Source: Rana temporaria
Taxonomy: Eukaryota > Chordata > Amphibia > Anura > Ranidae
Assembly: GCF_905171775.1 (NCBI RefSeq)
Contig: NC_053489.1
Location: forward strand, 590,541,832 to 590,605,831
Length of the DNA: 64,000 nucleotides
Reading direction: 5' to 3'
The notes under the pieces are model-generated. The model worked only from the letters and a program-made list of their open reading frames with translations, was not told the DNA's origin and searched no databases. The number at the start of each line of letters is the position of its first letter. Position 1 is the stretch's first letter. Position numbers and translations under genes: made by a program. This document shows positions 55,359 to 64,000 of the stretch, piece by piece.

Positions 55359-57092
55359 TTAGCAGGTCATCAGCACAAATTATGTTTGTTTTCTGACGAT
55401 ATACTAATATTTATGTCTTCCCCTCATATTTCTGCTCCCAACCTTATAAGTAAGCTTGATCATTTTGCACAGCTATCTGGACTTATTATCAACTCTCAAA
55501 AATCTACAGCCTTAAATATCTCCTTACCTTCCCATACTTTACAACAAGCACAAACGTCCCTCCCATTCTCTTGGTCTACATCGCACCTGACCTACCTAGG
55601 AATTACTCTTACTCCCAATTTAACTGAATTCTTCTCGGCTAACTTTCCGCCATTACTAAAGCAAATTATCAATCTCCTTAAACAATGGTCCTCTTTACCA
55701 ATCTCATGGATTGGTAAAATAAACATAATAAAGATGACCATTTTACCCAAGATACTATATCTATTTCGGGTTTTGCCCATTTCAGTTCCAACATACTTTC
55801 TTAGAAATCTTCAACGCAAAACACTAGCGTTCATTTGGGGCTCTTTAAAACATTGTGTATCTAAACAGACACTTTACCTTTCCAAACTTAAAGGTGGACT
55901 AGGATTCCCCAATTTCGCCTCTTATTACCATGCAGCTCAAATAGCATGCATCCCCAAATATCACGCAAAATACGAAACCCCACTCTGGGTTGCAATTGAA
56001 GCAATTGACTGTGATCCATTTTCTATAACAAATTTAATTTGGTCCAAACCCTCAGATCGTAAAAATATTAAAAATAAGATTACCAAACACACAGTTACCA
56101 TCTGGGATAAATTTAAACTTATCAAAGGACTGCAATCTCCTCATGTTCCCCTTCTATCATTTATTAGAAACCCACTATTCTACCCAGCCTGCACATTCCC
56201 TAATTCATTTAAAAAATGGATTTCCTCTGACATAACTCAACTCTGTGATATGTCAACATCTACCTCACTTAAAACATTTCCTGAACTATGTGATAGACAT
56301 CAACTCCCCCAATCAGAACTTTTTCGATATCTGCAGATCAAAAACTTTTTCATGCCATATATACAAAATATGAGTAAACTCGATGAACTCACGCAATTTG
56401 AACGTATATGTAAACGCGAACCTCACTCTAAGGGTCTCATATCAATAATATATAAACACCTTATTACTTTGCCTACTGCAGATCCACCATCATACGTGGA
56501 AAAATGGGAGAGAGACCTTGGACTTCAGTTGGAATCATCCGATTGGGATAAAATTTGAACCACTACAAAATCATCTTCACAAAATATAATAGCTCTAGAG
56601 ACAAATTATAAAGTACTTTTGCGCTGGTACTTGGTTCCTGTCAGAATTGCGAAATATATTCCGCAATACTCCCCACTCTGCTTCCGTGGCTGTGGTGAAC
56701 TAGGATCACATATACACATATTTTGGGAATGTCCGGTTACAAAATGTTTTTGGAAAGAGGTTTTTCTAATCCTCTCCACCTTATTCAAAAAAACAATCAA
56801 ACCTGACCCTTCAATTGCACTACTAAATCTAAAACCGACTTCTATTTCCCACACTCAATTCAAACTCCTTCTACAAATCACTACGGCAGCAAAGCAGACA
56901 ATCGCCAAAGTGTGGAAAACCCCAACATTAATGATCTCAGAAACCAAAACCAGAATAAACCAAGCCATGACCCACTCAAAAACGGAAGCCATTACCAATG
57001 ATAATATTGCAAAATTTGAAAAAATCTGGAATCCTTGGGTGACTCATTTTTTCCCTCCCAACTTTGACATCACATTATTAAGACCTTGGTAA
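55359..57092 (+). pseudogene. L1-clade ORF2 C-terminal part
   Basis: The frame enters in the RT domain: LCLFSDDILIF carries the catalytic DD (about 55376-55408). It continues through SGLIINSQKSTAL, HLTYLGITL and LPKILYLFRVLPI, the RT palm end and thumb, then KLKGGLGFPNF. One TGA at 56556-56558 interrupts, and the frame resumes unchanged. The cysteine motif CFRGCGELGSHIHIFWECPV (about 56680-56740) is the C-terminal zinc-knuckle-like region of L1-type ORF2. It ends at TAA at 57090-57092. About 578 codons of ~1250 are present. The endonuclease and the first RT motifs are gone. Confidence 0.9.
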
Positions 57093-57771
57093 CATAACTA
57101 CTAATAGCTATTTAATATGCTAATAACATAAGACAAACATAAAAAGATACCCGGGGACCCTTTTGACCTTTTCTATCTTATCTACGTACTATCTTTATTT
57201 TTTTCTCTTCTTCTTCCCATTCCCTCTATTCTATCTTGCCTCTTTAGTTTTTTGTTGTTTTTTCTTTCTTAGCATATATTGTTATTCTATGCAAAAATGG
57301 TAGCAGCATTACTTTTTTTTTATGTTTTTATTTATCAGTGTATTTCAGCTTTAGAGCTCCATTGAAACAGTACAAACCTAATGTCTATACAATAAATCCC
57401 TGTTTATCTTCATTATATATTACCCCAACATTATACAAGGTCTAGAAATTATGACCCTTAATTTTTTTCTTTATGTATTCTCATATTACCTTACACTGTT
57501 AATATATTACTATATCTGGTTTTTAATTGCTAAATTCAACACTAAGCATATATTTTAGCAAGTCTCCAGATAATGGTCAACATATGTTAAACTCAAATTA
57601 CTGTTTTTTTTTCTTTTGTTGTTGCCTTCTAAAAAACACTGGAGCTTGATGTAAATATCTAACTCGTGTTCTCCTTAACTGCTACTATTTATAATGTCTA
57701 TGTTTATTGACAATATATGCTTGTAATTTTGAAAAAAAAACAAAAACAAAAAAAAAAGTAAAAAAAAAAAA
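55359..57771 (+). mobile_element. 5'-truncated L1-like LINE with target duplication
   Basis: gttaaatgc at 55350-55358 is repeated at 57772-57780 directly after an A-rich tail (57732-57771). This marks a 2.4-kb insertion by target-primed reverse transcription. The body has the C-terminal part of ORF2 and a ~640-bp AT-rich 3' untranslated region. The 5' end is truncated, as is usual for LINEs. Confidence 0.92.
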
Positions 57772-57780
57772 GTTAAATGC

Positions 57781-58773
57781 CGAACCTAAATCCCACTGAA
57801 ATCAATGGGAGCTGAAACTCTCAAATTAAAACCTTCCCATTGTCTTGGCTAATAGACAGGCTAATAGGGTTTTGAAAAATATCATATGGGGGGGCTGACA
57901 CCAAGAAAAAAAAACGAAATTTTGCTAGGAGTAGTAATCTTTTAAATGCCTAAATTGGAACATTACAATTGCTCAGTTCCTTAAATAACATGCCTGGGGT
58001 TTCCCAATTTTGCCTATGAAGAGAGCATATCTGTGATGTAAAGAAAGTGCTGCAGAAACACTGACATTGACATTTACAAATGAAAAAAGTCCTTAAAATT
58101 GCCAGAAAATTGCATTTTATTTGCAGAAAACAAAACAAAACAAAAAATTCTTCCCTTCAAGGGTTTGCTATGTATTTTGGGGTCAGTATGCTGTCTTTAA
58201 AAAAAAAAAAATTGCCAATTAAATAATTTTCCAGCAATTTACAATTTTATTTTCTTTGTAAATGTCACTTTTGCTATAGAAAATCCAACAGCAAGAAGGG
58301 ATTGAATTGAAAGAGAAATGCGTTGATAATGAAATACCAGATCCAAGTCTGATATGGATTTTAACGTGGTACCTAACATAAAAAAAGGCAAAAAATGCAT
58401 GAGGTCCCCCAGTAAGTAAATCCATTCAATCCATACCAGACTCCTAATCCTAGCATGTAGCCTGGATGACCAGTAAATTGGGGCACATTCATCTGCCCCT
58501 TCCCTTGAACCATACTAGGCCACATGCCCTTAACATAAGGGGGGGTACCTTGCCAGGAGACGAGGGGCTCCCTGCCCCTTTGCTTACATGGCCAGGGCCA
58601 CGTAAGGTAATATACCGCGATGTCAGCAGTTCCTAGGTATGTGGCGGGTGCAAGCAACCGCTGCTTCCTTAGAAACCAGTGGCAATAGGAAGTTGTCATA
58701 TATAGAAGCAGTAGAAATACTGCTTTTATATATGATGATAGAGAGGGTCGTAAAAAAGACATAGAGCTGGGAC
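57781..58773. other. Gene-free stretch
   Basis: The start (cgaacctaaatcccactg) continues the sequence interrupted by the L1 insertion. A repeat-like block around ccacatgcccttaaca lies at about 58501. No gene was recognised. Confidence 0.4.
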
Positions 58774-59299
58774 TTAAAGCGGAGGTTCACCGTTAGAGAG
58801 CACATTTTCCCCTTAGATTAATGCTCGTTTTGTCTAGGGGAATCGGCTATTGGTTTTAAAATATGATCCGTACTTACCCGTTTACGAGATGCATCCTCTC
58901 CATCGCTTCTGGGTATGGGCTGCGGGACTGGGCGTTCCTTCTTGATTGACAGTCTTCCGAGAGGCTTCCGACGGTCGCATCCTTTGCGTCACGATTTTCC
59001 GAAAGAAGCCGAACGTCGGTGCGCAGGCGCAGTATAGAGCCGCACCGACGTTCGGCTTCTTTCGGCTACGAGTGACGCGATGGATGCGACCGTCGGAAGC
59101 CTCTCGGAAGACTGTCAATCAAGAAGGAACGCCCGCTCCCGAAGACCCATACCTGGAAGCGACGGAAGAAGATGCATCTCGAAAACGGGTAAGTACGGAT
59201 CATATTTTAAAACAAATAGCCGATTCCCCTAGACCAAACGAGCAGGAATCTAAGGGGAAAAGGTAAAAAAATAAATAAATGGGTGAACTCCCGCTTTAA
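58774..59299. mobile_element. Palindromic TTAA MITE, copy 3
   Basis: Starts TTAAAGCGGAGGTTCACC and ends GGTGAACTCCCGCTTTAA, with TTAA at both ends. The arms pair almost throughout (gactgtcaatcaagaagg with its inverse near 58940) with a turn near 59032. It is related to copies at 1579 and 5539. Its arms are the best matched of the three, so it is likely the youngest. Confidence 0.87.
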
Positions 59300-60591
59300 C
59301 TAAGTAACTAGTAAGTAGTGAAATACTGCCAATGGCAGGAAGTGTAATGAACTAAAAACTCACTTGCCAGGACAGAGAAGTGCACGGTACACTTACCATC
59401 AGCAGAAGGAATTACGGTCTGTCACGTGTACAGCTGACAGAATCTCAGCCAGTGGCTTGCTTGCATATAATTGTCAATTTAGGTAAATGATGGGATGGGT
59501 TTTAAAGAGTATACTAATGCAGAAAGTAGAGTGAAAAGCCCCAGTGCTTAGTGATGTTCTATGAAAAATGGAGGTGCTGCCATTATTGAACCATTTTTAA
59601 TGTAATTGAATGAAGAAGTATTTATTCTTTTTTTTTTCTGCCTATGTCCCATATTTTCACCAGGACAAGTGAGAAAAATACTAAATACTGTCACCAGAAC
59701 AGCTATAGAGGAGACAATTCCCAGTGGGGTACCCATTCTGGCGCCTGCTGTCAAAGAAGGGATTTTCCATCAACGTGAATTTTTCTGCCACTTCCTGATG
59801 TTTTCCAGTGAAAGGAAGGATGGTCTGACTCAATTTCATTTGATCAAAAACATAAAGGGAGGTTTTGTAATTAAGGAACAATTCTGAGCAACTGGTGAAA
59901 GAATTCAGTGATCTCTAAATGCTCTCAACACACATTGCAGCTGAGTCACTCAGGTTGCCTTAATCGGAGTTCTGTGTTATTCCTTGAGCAATCAGCACGC
60001 ACCAGGGTGATACAGGGTCAGTTGGAGGGCAAGAGGAGTAGTGTACTTCCTGATGCATGTGTAGTACAAGGCTGGCCATACACTGTGCTAATTCCAATCG
60101 GTTCCTGAGGAAATGGCTGAAAATTGTTTAGTGGGTGGCCCTGTCGGCCGCCTCCCACGAACATCCCTTAAATTGATTCAGGAAAATTGTTGGCTGGTCA
60201 CAATCAAAGACGGGTTAAATAGTTACATAGTTAGTCTGGCTGAAAAAAAGACACAAGTCCATCTAGTTCAACCAATAATCAGGTTACAAGAAACATCTTA
60301 GAATTGCTATGTTTTTACTTCTGTATGTGAAAGGCCACAAAAGGGTGCTCCAGGCTCACCAACACGCGTGTTCCAGGTTCACCAGATTACAAATGCCACT
60401 GGTGTGCAAAATAGCAATACTTGGACGAAACATAAAACTACCTTGCTATGCTAAATATAGAAGCAGAGAAAAAGAAGTGCCCCTGAGACAAACGGCTTAT
60501 AAAATATCAGAGATTATTACAAAGCTCTAAAACAATATGCAGTACATAGTTTAAAATCAATTGCAGAAAACGTCTCTCCAGTACCGACATA
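59300..60591. other. Gene-free stretch with repeat fragments
   Basis: A fragment at 60071 (aggctggccatacactg) matches one end of the MITE at 42079. A fragment at about 60222-60290 (agttacatagttagtctgg, caagtccatctagttcaacc) matches a CR1-like LINE 3' end in plus-strand inverse orientation. No gene was recognised. Confidence 0.55.
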
Positions 60592-60641
60592 GAGCCAGAT
60601 CCACAAAGCAAATGCGGCGACTTAACTCGAGATATGCGGCG
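60592..60641. mobile_element. 'ccagatccacaaagc' MITE fragment
   Basis: gagccagatccacaaagc resembles the left end of the elements at 16027 and 37506. It is cut at 60642 by DIRS element 2, whose other side lies beyond the window. Confidence 0.5.
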
Positions 60642-60708
60642 TAATTCGAGATTTTCCTAGCTTGTGACGGAAAATATTAATTATATGAAGACAGGAGGCG
60701 AGTATCTT
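60642..60708. repeat. DIRS-2 outer arm A
   Basis: 67 bases (taattcgagattttcc through gtatctt) are inverted exactly or nearly so at 61202-61268. The inner part, gacaggaggc at 60690-60699, is shared with the presumed terminal repeat. Confidence 0.88.
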
Positions 60709-60849
60709 ATGCATTATCTTTCTTTAATAATGCCCATAGCAGAAATACAACTTTTTCAGTGATTTCAAGTACAAAAAACGTTTTAACTGAAGAAAAAGGA
60801 AAACTACAATACCCAGCAGCCCTCAGGCTGGGTCTGCCAATCATGAGGC

Positions 60850-60900
60850 AGGACAGCCGGTATATAAGGGGCTGCCCCCTTAGAACCTTCCTCTTTCTTG
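60850..60900 (+). promoter_or_regulatory. Possible TATA-type promoter in terminal repeat
   Basis: ggtatataaggggctgc at 60859-60875 is a good TATA-box match. It lies in the left terminal region, so an inverse copy should sit at the unseen right end and drive minus-strand transcription. This is an inference from motif and position. Confidence 0.4.
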
Positions 60901-61201
60901 AGGCGAATCGGCAGGGAACCTGGAACAGCAAACAGCTCGAAACACCGGGGCCTGACTAACTGGAACTTCGGTACAGGATTCAGCCGACGGCATCTCAACT
61001 CCGGATCTGGAACGCAGTAGGAGCCTCCATATTCGGTCTGCGGTGAACTAAAACCCGTGGATCGAAACGGGAACATCAATCCCAATGGGGATAGCGAAAA
61101 ACGAACTTCCGGGACGTAACAGCCTCCGACTTGCGGGATGTGTGGTTCAACAGCCTAGAACAAGAGATAAACAACATCGTGATAGGGTTGGGTCGGGAGG
61201 G

Positions 61202-61300
61202 AAGATACTCGCCTCCTGTCTTCATATAATTAATATTTTCCGTCACAAGCTAGGAAAATCTCGAATTATATATCAGACAGGAGGCTCATATCTTATGCAA
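61202..61300. repeat. DIRS-2 internal complementary region
   Basis: 61202-61268 is the inverse of the outer left arm. 61269-61300 (tatatcagacaggaggctc, tatcttatgca) should be the inverse of the unseen right edge. It also repeats 60690-60713 directly with a few differences. A (TA)n tract follows at 61319-61337. Confidence 0.85.
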
Positions 61301-61357
61301 GTTCAAAGCTATAACCATGTATATATATATATATATAAATGATAACAAATGAAACAA

Positions 61358-62170
61358 CTACAAAACTGACATAGATATGTGTTCCTCCGGTCTGAAGCAG
61401 AATTGGCGGAAGATGATCGGGACGACCAGTCCGCCGCTAGCCGTAGGTCCTAGAGGGATCCGGCCGAGGTGACGACCGTATGTAGCCACTGCTCCACTGG
61501 AGGAGAGGGCAACCAACGGGGTTATGTCAAACCCTGCCATTTCCATGACCGACCGTAGCCCTCTGGCTAACGTAGCCAAGGAATCCGGAAGCTGAGGTTT
61601 AACGTAGGAAATGAGGAGTTGGGAGAATGCGAAGATCGCAGCGGGGCCGTCAAGGACTCAGAAGCCTGTATACAGTGGAGCACGCACAGTTGTGGATGCG
61701 CGGAGAAGAACGGGTAGAACCCGATTGAGTCCCGTCGCTGTCCCACGCACGACGGAAAAACCTGACTCTCCGAGGCGAGATCCGACGCCTGGATATGTCC
61801 AACGCCGAGGCGCTTGCCACACGTTTGACGGAATCAGACACGAGAGGACAGTAAGCTTAAAGGACAATAACCTCAAGACAGTGGGAGATTGTCCCCCCAG
61901 TCCGAGCGCGTGGTCAGGACCTCGGTCACCTCCCAAGAGTGCTGAAACCTTGGGTGTGATGGGCGTGGAACTTAAACGCCTTTCCCAGTTGATACACCAG
62001 TGGATGTTTACCCACCGGTAGCAAGTCTACAAGGGAGCGGTAGGCTGAAATCGCAGAGCGATAGACGTTAGGGGAGCTATAGGACTTCCTGGCTACAAAA
62101 GAATCCGCCAGATAGGTGGTCACTACCGGTAGACGCCTGTACGGGATCAACCCGTCGTTGATCATACCAC
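61358..62170 (-). pseudogene. DIRS-2 tyrosine recombinase, catalytic residues lost
   Basis: The domain starts near 62170 (GLIPYRRLPVVTTYLADSF), then SYSSPNVYRSAISAYRSLVD and LLPVGKHPLVYQLGK, the N-terminal core-binding part of DIRS recombinases. After a shift, SVKRVASASALDISRRR follows. The C-terminal frame (61358-61579) has LATLARGLRSVMEMAGFDIT. Where the family has an HxxR pair this copy reads LSSS, and where the nucleophilic tyrosine is expected it reads RQFCFRPEEH, a cysteine. With several frameshifts and these changes, the enzyme cannot be active. Confidence 0.82.
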
Positions 62171-63205
62171 CTAACCTAGAGTTCCCAGGTTGATCGAGAT
62201 GTCGATCTGGTCCCGGGGCCAAGGCAAGGAGGTCCCCAGCCGTACATGAAAGGTCGCTGACCGCGACCGGCACCCCGAAACCCGCCATGCGAGGAGAGGA
62301 AGGATGTGTGCCGTGAGTAGAGGGTGCAGATCCCCGTTCGGACTGGCGAGGAGACGAGGGGAGTGAGGAAGCAACCTGGGGGGATCCACGGTCATCCGGA
62401 ACCATGGTTGTGTCGGCCACCGCGGAGTGAACCACACGACTGATGCTCTCAGGCTCGTAATGTAAAGGAGGACCCTGAGGATCAATGAGAACGGGGTAAA
62501 CGCGTAATGTGTCCCCTGTGACCAGGTTGGCGGAGGGCGTCCAAAGCGTGTTCCTCCGGATCCGGCCGTTGGCCGTAAAAGCGTGGGAGTTGACGGTTAA
62601 GACGAGAGAAAGGATCCCATAAGTAAGCGGGGCCAAGAATGCTGACCGGCACAGTCGGCAGTCGCTGGAATCGGTCGGGTAACGAGAATTCCAATTTGCC
62701 ACCATAGTGGGAATGCCAGGGGTGCATTCCGCAAGCGGAACAATGTTATGTCCCAGGCAGAAGTGCCAGAAGTCTTTGCCAGATCCGCTAGGATTTGGAT
62801 CTGGGACCCCCCAAGCGACGGACGTACTGGACCGTGATAACGTTGCCCATACGCAAGAACACACCGTGGTAGGACGTGTGTGGCAGTAGACTCCTGATGG
62901 CGAGAAGGTCGCCAGGAGTTCCACGTGTAGACCTGCAGCAGGGACTCCACCACGGACCACGTCCCTCCTGTGGACGAGGGACCGCATCGAGCACCCCAGC
63001 CGAGGCGGTTGGCATCCAACTCTATGACGAAATCCGTTGTGGAGTTGAAAGTGGTCTTGCCGTTCCTTACGCCGGCCTGACGTAACCACCACCGTAGTTC
63101 CATCATGGTTTCTGCGTCCGAGCGGTTTCGACTGCCCAGCGAAGCCCCTAGCGAAAACGCAGGGTTCTGAGTCTCTGAAGGGTTCGATAGCGAAAAGGGG
63201 ACTGG

Positions 63206-63237
<32 letters not shown>

Positions 63238-63640
63238 TGGATTAACGCCGATAACGAGCCGACCAGGCGAGCCAGTCCGCGTAAGGATACCCGTTGTTTG
63301 CCCGGCACGATACTGATCTCTTGCAGATGGTGGCCAAATGGTCACCCGGTTGGTGACCACCAAGAATCCCAAAACTCCATCACCTGAGATGGGGAGAGGA
63401 TAGATTCCCCGTGGTCTATGGGGAGTTGTCTGGGAGGCGTGCTCGCTCGCCGGGCGAGGGGGGAACGAGCCATTAATAGTAGGTCGTTCGAATAGATAAT
63501 CAACCTTACCCCTCTGTTCCGCAGAGTACCGCCACCGGGTTCAAGAAATTGGTGAGGTATCCCAAGTTACCTCTGGGCGATAACTGCCACCCTTTCCTGG
63601 CCAGGAAGATGTTGCTAAGGAATCGAGGGAAGGAGCGGGT
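62170..63640 (-). pseudogene. DIRS-2 reverse transcriptase / RNase H remnant
   Basis: Near 63550-63630 the frame reads LSNIFLARKGWQLSPRGNLG and YLTNFLNP, an early RT motif. The thumb start (GFLVVTNRVTIWPP) follows at about 63335-63372. Only about 170 bases separate these motifs, far too few for the RT palm, so the LDD-containing core is deleted. RNase H pieces appear at about 62990-63045 (VIELDANRLGWGAR) and further on. An A-run of about 29 bases at 63208-63236 breaks the connection region. Many frameshifts are present. Confidence 0.8.
63208..63236. repeat. Long A-run within DIRS-2 pol
   Basis: About 29 consecutive A on the plus strand (T on the coding strand) inside the region between RT and RNase H. 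It adds a phenylalanine run to the read frame. Confidence 0.9.
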
Positions 63641-64000
63641 CCGCCTCTACTATCGCTTGCTTGATCCAAAGGTCCTGCAATTCGTTGTTTATCAGGGCGG
63701 TGTTCAGGTTTGAAAACCGAGTGGGAAGAGGGACCAGGTCCGTGTCTGGCACTATAACTCTGATAGACAGTTACTGTACTGTGTTAGACTTATTAATGAT
63801 GTTTGGGCTTTATCCCGGCTGGAATAGAGTCCTACCATCTAGAAATACGTGTAATCAGCGTGATCCCGAATAACATGCCCTCGGTGGTCGGTCCGGGGTC
63901 TGATTCGGTTAGGTGGGGCAGCTGCTGATCAAGTCTCATTAAGATTGATCGGCGGTGTCCTGTCGGGCACGTAGTGTTCGCGCCTCCTAGGAGGCAACTG
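63641..64000 (-). other. DIRS-2 upstream part, no clear motif
   Basis: It is probably the start of RT and the upstream coding region, to judge by position. LQDLWIKQAIVEADPLLP near 63640-63690 resembles the stretch before the first RT motif. Stops are frequent further on and gag was not recognised. Confidence 0.4.

Larger units (their letters stand above)
60642..64000 (-). mobile_element. DIRS-type retrotransposon 2, decayed, runs off window
   Basis: The left edge at 60642 and the internal complementary region at 61202-61300 have the same arrangement as in DIRS element 1. Minus-strand RT, RNase H and tyrosine-recombinase remnants fill 61358-63640. It differs strongly in protein and repeat sequence from DIRS 1, so it is a separate lineage. 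The right terminal repeat and any gag lie past 64000. Confidence 0.87.

Noticed and set aside
61926..63308. 460-codon frame taken as one intact DIRS protein
   Set aside because: Recognised RNase H pieces lie in a different frame (62597-63106) and the frame passes through a long A-run. Only its C-terminal ~80 residues read as recombinase.

Overview
This is a stretch of vertebrate nuclear DNA. The repeat content (several families of palindromic TTAA elements, hAT-type elements, three Tc1-like elements, two DIRS-type tyrosine-recombinase retrotransposons, a Ty1/copia remnant, and L1-, CR1- and L2-like LINE ends) fits a large amphibian genome, most likely an anuran such as a true frog. The species cannot be fixed from the window. 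No host protein gene can be called with confidence. Three short stretches (30785-31034, 31833-32108, 41905-41968) have exon-like properties and are listed as weak candidates. The window is therefore intergenic or long-intron DNA made mostly of interspersed repeats at different stages of decay, with minisatellites between them.

Layout. 0-6 kb: a 22-bp minisatellite, then a Tc1/mariner-type MITE (1532-3104) holding two later insertions, then palindromic MITEs. 6-14.5 kb: a decayed Tc1 element, an LTR-like stretch with an AATAAA signal, a decayed hAT transposase, a 950-bp foldback and an hAT MITE carrying a minisatellite. 15.6-25.7 kb: palindromic MITEs, a Tc1-like element with ~210-bp inverted repeats, a 21/22-bp minisatellite and a nested hAT element. 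26-31.6 kb: a CR1-like LINE 3' end and a nested, apparently recombined hAT complex bounded by one 8-bp duplication (28253-30580). 32.3-36 kb: a 0.9-kb, 20-bp minisatellite and TTAA elements. 36-41 kb: a probable solo LTR, a copia-like remnant with two LTRs (one split by a 693-bp MITE), and a third Tc1-like element. 41-48 kb: palindromic and hAT MITEs and an L2-like LINE end.

The most informative part is 48.2-57.8 kb. A nearly complete DIRS-type retrotransposon (about 48741-54768, minus strand) sits inside an older TTAA element. It keeps an open gag frame, RT/RNase H with an LDD motif, a tyrosine recombinase, ~138-bp inverted terminal repeats and a clear internal complementary region. Two frameshifts and one stop break its pol and recombinase frames. 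A 5'-truncated L1-like element with a 9-bp target duplication follows. A second, different DIRS-type element (60642 to beyond the window end) shows the same end architecture but is heavily decayed, with lost recombinase catalytic residues and a missing RT core.

The coding sequences do not form a host pathway. They are the replication machinery of independent mobile elements, and the layout is a record of successive insertions. Boundaries rest on terminal repeats and target duplications read by eye. Family names rest on recognised protein motifs, not on database searches.
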